Part shown: piece by piece, positions 1 to 5,611 of the stretch
How the letters are laid out: every line of letters begins with the position of its first letter
How positions within the stretch are numbered: position 1 is the first letter of the stretch
Source: Candidatus Saccharibacteria bacterium UBA4215
GTDB taxonomy: Bacteria > Patescibacteriota > Saccharimonadia > Saccharimonadales > Saccharimonadaceae
Reading direction: 5' to 3'
Assembly (NCBI GenBank): GCA_002381485.1
Contig: DFTJ01000031.1
Coordinates: forward strand, 3,232 to 12,525
Length of the DNA: 9,294 bases
Notes under the pieces: model-generated
Told to the model about the DNA's origin: nothing
Seen by the model: the letters and a program-made list of their open reading frames with translations, nothing else
The model's database searches: none
Program-made: the position numbers and the translations under genes

Positions 1-1003
1 CCAGCCGAGCCTCTTCCGCCTCATCGTAGACACCATGCACACTGACCGGACTGCCCGAGCCTTCTGTTGTCCAAAGCTTTTTGTCTGTGCGCTGAGTATT
101 TTTCGTGATAACGTTATTTGCTGCTTCAAGGATGTTAGCAGTGCTACGATAGTTTTGCTCTAGTTTTACAACTTTTGCACCAGGGAAATCACGTTCAAAA
201 TTAAGAATGTTCGTAAAGTCTGCACCGCGCCAGCTGTAAATCGATTGCCAGTCGTCACCTACCACGCAAATATTCTGCTGTTCGTTGACTAACAGTTTAA
301 TCAAATGGTACTGTGCAGCGTTTGTATCCTGATACTCATCGATCATAATATGCTTAAAATGCGATCGCCATTTGTCACGAATCTCTTTTGAGTCACGGAT
401 TAATCGGACCCCTTCAAGTAACAAATCGTCAAAATCGAGTGCTCCGGCATCCTTACGCAACTTTTCGTATCGTTTATAAATCGCTGCCACTGTCTTTTGA
501 AAAGGGTAACGAGCACTCGCCTCAAACTCGTCTGGGTCTTGCATCTGGTTCTTGGCATTTGATATTGCTGCGCTGACTTGCGAGGCCTTCACTTCCCTAT
601 CAGTAATCGCTAATTGCTTCATCACTTGCTTGACGAGCGCCCGACGGTCATCTTCGTCGTAAATAACAAAATTACGCTGAATTCCAATCGCATGACCATC
701 CATCCGCAGTAGTCGCACACAAATACTGTGAAACGTCCCCATCCAGGGCATAAAATCACGTCGATCACCCGATTCGCCCAACAGCTGCGCCAATCGATGC
801 CGCATCTCTTTGGCTGCCTTATTGGTAAACGTAACCGCCAAGATCTGGCTTGGCCAGACACTTTCGTGCGCGATAAGATGCGCCACTCGATGCGTCAGTG
901 TCTTTGTCTTTCCGCTTCCCGCTCCCGCCAAAATTAAGAGCGGCCCAGTCGCAGTCTGGACCGCCTCAGCTTGAGCCGGATTTAAACCCTCGAGAACATT
1001 CAT
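1..1003 (-). CDS. uvrD: UvrD/PcrA-type superfamily 1A DNA helicase, N-terminal 334 codons (runs off the window)
   Basis: ATP-driven 3'-5' DNA helicase of the UvrD/PcrA family, acting in excision repair and replication-fork clearance in the cytoplasm. The frame is open from an ATG at 1003-1001 to the window edge, giving 334 residues, roughly half of the usual 650-750. Visible motifs in order: Q motif (LNPAQAEAV, 7-15), Walker A (AGAGSGKT, 26-33), motif Ia (TFTNKAAKEM, 58-67), motif Ib (GTFHS, 89-93), Walker B (IDEYQDTN, 221-228), motif III (VVGDDWQSIYSWRGAD, 247-262) and motif IV (LEQNYRST, 281-288). Position 252 is Trp, where most relatives have Asp (GDxDQSIY). The start lies 8 nt after the stop of the preceding gene. 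No clear Shine-Dalgarno is visible, but a perfect TATAAT lies 7 nt upstream. UvrD, PcrA and Rep cannot be told apart without the C-terminal half. Confidence 0.95.
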   Translation of the reverse strand, partial: MNVLEGLNPAQAEAVQTATGPLLILAGAGSGKTKTLTHRVAHLIAHESVWPSQILAVTFTNKAAKEMRHRLAQLLGESGDRRDFMPWMGTFHSICVRLLRMDGHAIGIQRNFVIYDEDDRRALVKQVMKQLAITDREVKASQVSAAISNAKNQMQDPDEFEASARYPFQKTVAAIYKRYEKLRKDAGALDFDDLLLEGVRLIRDSKEIRDKWRSHFKHIMIDEYQDTNAAQYHLIKLLVNEQQNICVVGDDWQSIYSWRGADFTNILNFERDFPGAKVVKLEQNYRSTANILEAANNVITKNTQRTDKKLWTTEGSGSPVSVHGVYDEAEEARL

Positions 1004-1010
1004 TCTGTCT

Positions 1011-1016
1011 ATTATA
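1011..1016 (-). promoter_or_regulatory. Possible -10 box (TATAAT) for a leaderless helicase transcript
   Basis: The minus strand reads TATAAT here, overlapping the stop codon of the upstream gene, with 7 nt before the helicase ATG at 1003. Normal -10 to start-site spacing would put transcription initiation at or within a base of the start codon. No recognisable -35 hexamer is seen 16-18 nt further upstream (GTACTT at 17 nt is poor). It could also be a chance match created by a Leu codon followed by TAA. Confidence 0.4.
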
Positions 1017-1866
1017 ACAGCGGAAGCACAAAGAAGTACATCGCTGCGCCCAAACCACCGCCCAAAAGAATCAGGCCAATAATCCAGACGATCACTAACA
1101 CACTAGACTGCTTTTTTGCAGGGTGAGCTAATGGCTTGTGGTACGATTCGGTATCATAAATTGCGCCAGATGGCTGCTCGGTTGTGCTTGGTTGCTCTTT
1201 ATATTGCTGTGTAATTTCTGTTGGAACAGATGAAGCTTCCGGCTCGGTGTCGGCTTGCTTCGTGCCTCCAACCAATGCTTCCTCTGACATGTCGAGTGCC
1301 GAAACATCAACAGCACCAGCTTCAGCGATTGGCTGTGATGTCTCTGCAGGAGCTTCGGAAGCCGGTTCTGATTCTGGCTTCGGTTCTTCGGGAGCCTTTT
1401 CACTCGAGAAAGCACCCAGTGGACGTTTCTCTATCTTCTCGGTATTCATGAATGGCGAACCTTGAGGCTCTGAGCCTGACTCTGTTTTTGGGCTCTCGGC
1501 CATGTCAAGCGGATCAGGCCACTGGAAAGAGCTCCCTTGTGTCGACGGAGTCTCTTGTGTGCCCTCGTCGGGGACAGGTGTGCTCGCAGGGCGTGGCGGA
1601 ACTTCGAGTGGACGCGACTGGGTGGAACCACCGCCAGAACGCATGTCCGACGAAGGATGCACCACATCCATAAACCGACCGCTGCTTCGTCGAGCAGCCG
1701 GAGACGGAGAGGCAGGAGTAGGAGTAGGGACGGGAGGAGGAGTTGGCGCAGGAGCAGGAGTGGCAGGCGCCGGAGCTTCTGCCGTAGCAGCAGGAGTCTT
1801 TCCGGCATCAGGGCCGAGTGCCGAACTTACGGCGCGATCCAGCTCTTCGAAATCAATATCATTCAC
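1012..1866 (-). CDS. Pro/Ala-rich, C-terminally tail-anchored membrane protein of unknown function
   Basis: A 284-residue protein with no enzyme domain I recognise. It opens with a short acidic segment (NDIDFEELDRAVSSAL, 2-17) that looks helical. A Pro/Ala/Thr low-complexity stretch follows at about 25-58, then a long, probably disordered region rich in Glu, Ser and Pro (about 60-245). It ends with KKQ and one strongly hydrophobic segment (about 256-281) that stops three residues before the C-terminus. There is no signal peptide, so a tail-anchored topology with the bulk in the cytoplasm is likely. The start is GTG, with an AGGAG Shine-Dalgarno 8 nt upstream that overlaps the tpiA TAG stop. 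It sits 11 nt after tpiA and 8 nt before the helicase, so it is cotranscribed and probably coupled to tpiA. Its acidic N-terminus could dock a cytoplasmic partner at the membrane, but this is speculation. Confidence 0.85.
   Translation of the reverse strand: MNDIDFEELDRAVSSALGPDAGKTPAATAEAPAPATPAPAPTPPPVPTPTPASPSPAARRSSGRFMDVVHPSSDMRSGGGSTQSRPLEVPPRPASTPVPDEGTQETPSTQGSSFQWPDPLDMAESPKTESGSEPQGSPFMNTEKIEKRPLGAFSSEKAPEEPKPESEPASEAPAETSQPIAEAGAVDVSALDMSEEALVGGTKQADTEPEASSVPTEITQQYKEQPSTTEQPSGAIYDTESYHKPLAHPAKKQSSVLVIVWIIGLILLGGGLGAAMYFFVLPLL
1693..1794 (-). repeat. Low-complexity Pro/Ala/Thr-coding tract
   Basis: Codons 25-58 of the tail-anchored protein form a degenerate run of Ala-Pro, Thr-Pro and Ser-Pro units, seen on the plus strand as a purine-rich GGAG/GGAGT/GCAGGAG stretch. 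This is a coding repeat prone to length variation, not a mobile or CRISPR element. Confidence 0.7.
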
Positions 1867-1874
1867 CGTCTTAT

Positions 1875-1879
1875 CTCCT
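1875..1879 (-). promoter_or_regulatory. Ribosome binding site for the tail-anchored protein, overlapping the tpiA stop
   Basis: AGGAG on the minus strand, 8 nt before the GTG at 1866. Its first A and G are the last two bases of the tpiA TAG stop codon, so terminating ribosomes end directly on it. It supports the GTG as the true start. Confidence 0.75.
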
Positions 1880-2657
1880 ACTTACTTTCTTTACTACTAA
1901 TAAATGCTTTTTCAACAATGCCTGCAAACGCCTCGGCATCAAGGCTTGCGCCGCCTACCAACAATCCGTCAACGTCATCAAGCGCCAAGTAATCGGCAGC
2001 ACTGTCATTGGTCACGCTGCCCCCGTAGAGCACCTGGACCTCCTGAGCTGCCTTTGCCCCGTAGAGGTGCTTCAGTTGGGTGCGAATTGCCTTCACGGCC
2101 TGCTTGACGTCTGCTGCTGACGCATTCTTACCAGTCCCAATTGCCCATACCGGCTCGTAGGCGATAACAATCTCAGGCAGCTCTTCACTCGTGATGTTTG
2201 CCAAACCGCCAATCAACTGATCGTGAATAATGTCATTCGTTTCACCAATTGCACGCTCGCTAGCTGTTTCGCCAACACACAACACAGGTCGAATATGATT
2301 TCGGATTGCTGCTTGCACCTTGGCGCGTGTGTCTTTATCCGTTTCGTGGAAAACATGGCGCCGCTCGGAATGTCCGACAAGGCCATACTGCACAACACCG
2401 CGCAGCTGTGTCGCCGACACTTCACCGGTAAATGCGCCGTGATCGCGCCAGTAAAAGTTTTGCGCCGCAAGCTTGAATTGGCGGTAGTTCACCTGAAGAC
2501 TGAGTGTCTGGAGGGCAAGAGTAGTGGGGGCAAGAACAATCTCAACAGATCGATGAGCCTTCACCTTTTTTTCAAGTTTATGCACAAATAAGCTCGCCTC
2601 GTGGACACCGAGGTTCATCTTCCAGTTGCCAATGATGATTTTTTTGTCTCTAGCCAT
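1878..2657 (-). CDS. tpiA: Triose-phosphate isomerase
   Basis: Interconverts dihydroxyacetone phosphate and glyceraldehyde 3-phosphate in glycolysis; cytoplasmic TIM barrel, normally a homodimer. From the ATG at 2657 it is 259 residues, a little over the usual 250. The catalytic set is complete: Asn11 and Lys13 in GNWKMN, the electrophilic His96 in VGHSERR, the general base Glu168 in AYEPVWAIGTG with its flexible loop 6, and the phosphate-binding YGGSV (211-215) and GLLVGGASL (231-239). A GTG nine bases upstream (2666) is in frame, but it falls inside the only Shine-Dalgarno-like sequence (AAGTGG), so the ATG is preferred. It lies 36 nt after pgk and 11 nt before the tail-anchored protein gene. 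The C-terminal tail SSKESK is short and polar. Confidence 0.97.
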   Translation of the reverse strand: MARDKKIIIGNWKMNLGVHEASLFVHKLEKKVKAHRSVEIVLAPTTLALQTLSLQVNYRQFKLAAQNFYWRDHGAFTGEVSATQLRGVVQYGLVGHSERRHVFHETDKDTRAKVQAAIRNHIRPVLCVGETASERAIGETNDIIHDQLIGGLANITSEELPEIVIAYEPVWAIGTGKNASAADVKQAVKAIRTQLKHLYGAKAAQEVQVLYGGSVTNDSAADYLALDDVDGLLVGGASLDAEAFAGIVEKAFISSKESK

Positions 2658-2662
2658 GATTA

Positions 2663-2689
2663 CCACTTATGCTTAATTACTGTTAAGTG
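2663..2689 (-). promoter_or_regulatory. Weak ribosome binding site of tpiA inside a small inverted repeat
   Basis: AAGTGG (2663-2668) lies 5 nt before the tpiA ATG. Its AAGTG part is within one arm of an inverted repeat: TAAGTG at 2664-2669 on the minus strand pairs with CACTTA at 2684-2689. A second alternative stem, CTTAA at 2683-2687 with TTAAG at 2672-2676, lies inside. The hairpin could lower tpiA initiation, but it is AT-rich and short and may be incidental. Confidence 0.3.
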
Positions 2690-2693
2690 TAGC

Positions 2694-3917
2694 TTATTTC
2701 CGTGCATTCAGCAAACTCTCTATCCCTGGTAGCTTTTTGCCAGACATCAATTCTAGGCTCGCACCGCCTCCGGTTGAAATATGGCTAAAGCTTGCCCCTT
2801 CGTGACCATCCCACTTCAACACAAAGTCGGCTGTGTCTCCCCCGCCAACAATAGAGGTTGTTTGCGGCTGGGTCGCAAGTGCTAATGCTAAGCGTGCCGA
2901 ACCGTGCGAAAATGCAGCATACTCGGCAATACCCATTGTGCCGTTCCAGATGACCGTTTTTGCATCAGCCACCTCATCAGCCATCCGCTGGATCGAAGCA
3001 TCGCCAATATCCAGCGAAATGTCGTCAGAAGCGATAGAGTCCACCGCAACAACACGTCGCCGAGCAGAATTAGAGAGCTCTTTAGCAACCGCGACGTCCG
3101 TCGGCAAAATTATAAAGTCGTCGACCGCATCGCCAACTTTTTTGCGCGCAGCATCGTAAACAGCGTCAAGCACCCCCTCTTGTCCTGTCTCGCATTTACT
3201 TAGGCCCATCTCACAGCCTCTGTAGGCCAAAAACGTGTTCGCCATCGCTCCACCAACAATAATCTTGTCAGCAACTTTGACGAGCTTTTCAATGACAGTA
3301 ATTTTATCGCTGATTTTTGCCCCGCCCAATACAGCAACCAGTGGTCTCGCTGGGTGCTCCATGGCACCTGTAATTGTCTGGTATTCACGCTCGATAAGCA
3401 GCCCGGCGACACTGGGGATATGGTTCGTGATGGCATCTGTGCTAGCGTGCGCTCGATGGACAACACCAAACCCATCTTGCACAAAGTACCGAGCACCACT
3501 TGCCTGAGCGAGTTTAGCTGCAAATACATCATCATTCGCCTCTTCTTCTTCGTAAAAACGAAGGTTCTCAAGTAAAACAATCGATCCGGCAGGGGCCTGC
3601 TTCACGCCCTGCAGCGCAACATCTCCGATACAATCCTCAACAAACGTCACTGGCGTACCAATGAGCTTCTGCAAGCGCGCTGCAACGGGCGCCAAACTCC
3701 GACTTTTATCACGGCCTTCCGGGCGCCCAAGGTGACTAATAATAACAATCTTACAGTGGTGATCCAGCAAGTATTGCAACGTTGGCAAGCTCGCCTTGAT
3801 GCGCAAGTCGTCACTTATATCACCTTTTTTGTTCAAAGGGACGTTGTAGTCGGCGCGTACCAACACGGTTTTGTGATCGATTGGCACGTCCCGAATTGTC
3901 AGTTTAAAGAAGCCCAC
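2694..3917 (-). CDS. pgk: Phosphoglycerate kinase
   Basis: Transfers phosphate from 1,3-bisphosphoglycerate to ADP, giving ATP and 3-phosphoglycerate; monomeric cytoplasmic two-domain enzyme. At 407 residues it has the usual bacterial length (390-415). Substrate-side residues are present: RADYNVPL (21-28), SHLGRP (61-66), LLENLRFYEEEE (115-126) and DGFGVVHRAHAS (148-159). Nucleotide-side elements are also present: LGGAKISDK (197-205), GGAMANTFL (222-230), WNGTMGIAE (324-332), GGGDTADF (358-365) and STGGGASLELMSGKKLPG (381-398). WNGTMG departs from the near-universal WNGPMG, with Thr327 for Pro. The start is GTG, with AAGGTGG (3928-3934) 10 nt upstream. It follows pyk after 34 nt and precedes tpiA by 36 nt, in one glycolytic operon. 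Confidence 0.97.
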   Translation of the reverse strand: MGFFKLTIRDVPIDHKTVLVRADYNVPLNKKGDISDDLRIKASLPTLQYLLDHHCKIVIISHLGRPEGRDKSRSLAPVAARLQKLIGTPVTFVEDCIGDVALQGVKQAPAGSIVLLENLRFYEEEEANDDVFAAKLAQASGARYFVQDGFGVVHRAHASTDAITNHIPSVAGLLIEREYQTITGAMEHPARPLVAVLGGAKISDKITVIEKLVKVADKIIVGGAMANTFLAYRGCEMGLSKCETGQEGVLDAVYDAARKKVGDAVDDFIILPTDVAVAKELSNSARRRVVAVDSIASDDISLDIGDASIQRMADEVADAKTVIWNGTMGIAEYAAFSHGSARLALALATQPQTTSIVGGGDTADFVLKWDGHEGASFSHISTGGGASLELMSGKKLPGIESLLNARK

Positions 3918-3927
3918 GCTCTACTAC

Positions 3928-3934
3928 CCACCTT
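3928..3934 (-). promoter_or_regulatory. Ribosome binding site deciding the GTG start of pgk
   Basis: AAGGTGG matches the anti-Shine-Dalgarno at 6 of 7 positions against AAGGAGG and lies 10 nt before the GTG at 3917. The pyk site has the same spacing. Confidence 0.65.
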
Positions 3935-3951
3935 GCTATCTTGTATTAGTT

Positions 3952-5367
3952 TTATTCTAACACGCGTACTTTGATCGTGTCAGTCATTCCGATAATGCCA
4001 GGCTGATTGCCGCTTACAATAATGACGGTAGTTGCGCCATCGCCAAAGTAGCCGTCTTTCTTGAGCTCCTGTGCAAGTTCAAAACCAGCTTCGTCGCTAT
4101 CAGGACGAACGTAACTTCGATTCGCATAGCTCAACGCCAACTGCTGCGCAGATCGATCTTCACTAGTTACGCTAATGATCGGCAAATTTGGCCGATGAGC
4201 TGCAATTGTCGCAGCCGTCGCACCAGATTTTGTCTCGGCGATGATAGCGGAGGCCTTTAGCTCTTCAGCGAGCTTCACTGTTGTCGTACTAATGGCGTCT
4301 AGTTTTTTACTTTTAATCAGATTGTAGTCGTTGATTGGGGCAACGGGTGCATGTTCTTGGGTGTAGAGAATCACTTTCTTCATTGCCATCACCGCTTCTA
4401 GGGGGTAGCTTCCAGCTGCCGTTTCCTCGGAAAGCATGACTGCGTCGACACCTTGAATCACCGCGTTTGCAATGTCGCTTACTTCGGCGCGGGTCGGCTC
4501 AGGGGCGTCTGTCATGCTCGCCATCATTTGAGTAGCCACGATGCTCAGTTTTCCGTGACGACGGCATAGCGCAAGCAGTCGGCGCTGAACAATTGGAACA
4601 ATCTCGGCTCCCGCCTCAACAGCCAAGTCACCACGTGCCACCATAATTCCATCAGTTGCCTTCACGATCTCTTCCAAGACGTCGTCTTTAATGGCGGCCT
4701 TCGTTTCAATTTTGGCAATAATCTGAGCCTCAGAACCACCTTCAACCAATAGTTGACGTAGGTTGTGAATGTCGTCAGGGCTCTGGACGAAGCTAAGGGC
4801 AACGTAATCAATATCTTGCCCGAGGCCGTATTCTATGTCTTCCAAGTCTTTCGGGGTCAAAATATCACCCCCAAAGTCAGTATCGGGAAGGTTGATACCT
4901 TTCTTGCTCATCAAGGTACCACTGTTCTCAACGCGCAACTTGATAGCGGTATCAGAGGGGATGTCAATCACTGTCGTACGAACCTTACCATCAAAAATAT
5001 AGACAGGCTCACCAATTTTTACTTTATCCGAGAGGTTGTACTGAACTGGCAGCACCATACCATTGTGTTCGGCGGCATGATCAAGAATAATTTCATCACC
5101 TTTTTGCACTTCGATGTTCTCGTTCAGCATTCCAAGACGAATCTTTGGCCCCTGTAAGTCCTGCAGAATCGCTACTGGCTTCCCGGCTTTTTTACTCGCC
5201 TCGCGAATCCATTGAATTTGCTGAGTTCGCTCATCATTCGAACCGTGGCTAAAATTAAGACGCAGTCCGTTTACGCCCGAGTCGATAAGCTGCTGAATCA
5301 TTTCCGGGCTACTCGTCGCTGGGCCAACTGTTGCAAGGATTTTTGTTCGTTTAAAAATGATTGCCAT
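3952..5367 (-). CDS. pyk: Pyruvate kinase
   Basis: Last step of glycolysis: phosphoenolpyruvate plus ADP to pyruvate plus ATP, in the cytoplasm, usually as a tetramer. At 471 residues it has the full bacterial length. Seen in order: TKILATVGPATSS (8-20), RLNFSHGS (36-43) with the metal and phosphate ligands, QDLQGPKIRLG (69-79), a B domain at about 80-170, IIAKIET (217-223) with catalytic Lys219 and metal-binding Glu221, ARGDLAVE (244-251) with Asp247, ATQMMASM (278-285) and PTRAEVSDIANAV (291-303). The C-domain ends with an effector-loop-like SGATA (381-385). There is no PEP-utiliser extension. After Glu251 the chain reads AGAE, where most relatives have IPAE. The ATG at 5367 is supported by AGGGAAG (5378-5384) 10 nt upstream. 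The gene lies 52 nt downstream of tRNA-Glu with no visible terminator between. Confidence 0.97.
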   Translation of the reverse strand: MAIIFKRTKILATVGPATSSPEMIQQLIDSGVNGLRLNFSHGSNDERTQQIQWIREASKKAGKPVAILQDLQGPKIRLGMLNENIEVQKGDEIILDHAAEHNGMVLPVQYNLSDKVKIGEPVYIFDGKVRTTVIDIPSDTAIKLRVENSGTLMSKKGINLPDTDFGGDILTPKDLEDIEYGLGQDIDYVALSFVQSPDDIHNLRQLLVEGGSEAQIIAKIETKAAIKDDVLEEIVKATDGIMVARGDLAVEAGAEIVPIVQRRLLALCRRHGKLSIVATQMMASMTDAPEPTRAEVSDIANAVIQGVDAVMLSEETAAGSYPLEAVMAMKKVILYTQEHAPVAPINDYNLIKSKKLDAISTTTVKLAEELKASAIIAETKSGATAATIAAHRPNLPIISVTSEDRSAQQLALSYANRSYVRPDSDEAGFELAQELKKDGYFGDGATTVIIVSGNQPGIIGMTDTIKVRVLE

Positions 5368-5419
5368 ATGAAAAATTCTTCCCTGGTTATGTTCTTAAAT
5401 ACTGCTTCACAAAATCGCT

Positions 5420-5494
5420 TGGTGATCTCACGGAGAATCGAACTCCGATTGCCAGGATGAAAACCTGGTGTCCTAACCGTTAGACGATGGGACC
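5420..5494 (-). tRNA. trnE: tRNA-Glu (anticodon UUC), CCA encoded
   Basis: A complete 72-nt cloverleaf plus an encoded CCA (5420-5422). Read on the minus strand: acceptor GGTCCCA (5494-5488), D stem GTCT/GGAC with an 8-nt loop, anticodon stem CCAGG/CCTGG around loop TTTTCAT giving anticodon TTC, 4-nt variable loop, T stem CGGAG/CTCCG with loop TTCGATT, acceptor 3' strand TGAGATC, discriminator A, then CCA. The anticodon and D arm fit glutamate. The acceptor stem has one non-pair, C5 opposite A68, and a G2-U71 wobble; all other stem positions pair. It is the only tRNA in the window and sits between the signalling cluster and pyk, on the same strand as both. Confidence 0.95.
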
Positions 5495-5506
5495 ACGAAA
5501 ATGAGT

Positions 5507-5535
5507 GAAATAAAAATGTTATACATTTTTATTTC
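5507..5535. repeat. Perfect 29-bp AT-rich palindrome (13-bp arms, 3-bp centre)
   Basis: The left arm GAAATAAAAATGT (5507-5519) and right arm ACATTTTTATTTC (5523-5535) are exact reverse complements around TAT (5520-5522). It lies 13 bp upstream of the tRNA-Glu 5' end. It could be an operator for a dimeric regulator, a weak bidirectional terminator stem, or an AT-rich promoter element; the sequence alone cannot decide. Confidence 0.85.
5518..5523 (-). promoter_or_regulatory. Candidate -10 box for tRNA-Glu (TATAAC)
   Basis: TATAAC on the minus strand matches 5 of 6 bases of the -10 consensus. It lies 23 nt before the mature tRNA 5' end, which would leave a leader of about 16 nt for RNase P to remove. 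It sits at the centre of the 29-bp palindrome. No good -35 is present (CCCTCA at 17-nt spacing), so the assignment is tentative. Confidence 0.4.
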
Positions 5536-5545
5536 CGAATTGAGG

Positions 5546-5569
5546 GGTCCCATATCGAAGATATGGACC
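5546..5569 (-). terminator. Hairpin with 10-bp stem, possible transcript 3' end of the signalling cluster
   Basis: On the minus strand GGTCCATATC pairs with GATAT plus GGACC around a 3-nt TTC loop, with one bulged base (the extra C at plus-strand 5551). It lies 42 nt after the stop of the 4-TM gene. No U-tract follows, so it is not a classic intrinsic terminator; it may be a 3'-end stabiliser or a processing structure. Confidence 0.4.
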
Positions 5570-5574
5570 GCACA

Positions 5575-5588
5575 TGCTGTTTCCAGCA
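5575..5588 (-). other. Small GNRA-tetraloop hairpin in the 3' untranslated region
   Basis: On the minus strand TGCTG-GAAA-CAGCA forms a 5-bp stem capped by a GAAA tetraloop, extendable by a G-U pair. It lies 23 nt after the 4-TM stop codon and 5 nt before the larger hairpin. Confidence 0.45.
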
Positions 5589-5611
5589 CTGCTCTACTCT
5601 ACCAAATAACC

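Larger units (their letters stand above)
5495..5611. other. Structured 117-bp spacer between the 4-TM gene and tRNA-Glu
   Basis: No gene is supported here. It holds, in minus-strand order, a GAAA-tetraloop hairpin (5588-5575), a longer hairpin with a bulged C (5569-5546), and a perfect AT-rich palindrome (5535-5507) that probably contains the tRNA promoter. It should combine the 3' end of the signalling transcript with the start of the tRNA-glycolysis transcript. Confidence 0.7.

Noticed and set aside
388..937. Short frames of 62-79 codons at the left edge, on both strands
   Set aside because: They all lie inside the helicase reading frame, which is open from 1003 to the window edge with every expected motif.
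1693..1794. CRISPR-like or tandem DNA repeat
   Set aside because: The units are irregular and in codon phase with the Pro/Ala protein tract; there are no spacers or cas genes.
1446..1808. Minus-strand Leu/Arg-rich frame of 120 codons
   Set aside because: It is a frameshifted reading of the Pro/Ala repeat inside the tail-anchored gene.
1502..1992. Plus-strand reading frames of 132 and 151 codons, Gly/Ala- or Arg/Ser-rich
   Set aside because: They are the antisense of the Pro/Ala-rich tract of the tail-anchored protein, and the composition follows directly from that repeat. They have no SD or family resemblance.
3200..3580. Minus-strand 126-codon frame within pgk
   Set aside because: It is an out-of-frame shadow; the pgk frame explains the region with all motifs intact.
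4765..5157. Plus-strand 130-codon frame opposite pyk
   Set aside because: It is an antisense shadow with no recognisable domain or start signal.
5420..5494. tRNA-Glu as an integration (att) site
   Set aside because: No integrase, no duplicated tRNA 3' end and no change of gene content is seen around it.
5507..5535. Palindrome as a standard intrinsic terminator
   Set aside because: The stem is nearly all A-T with no GC-rich base. It may still cause pausing, so it is listed as a repeat, not as a terminator.
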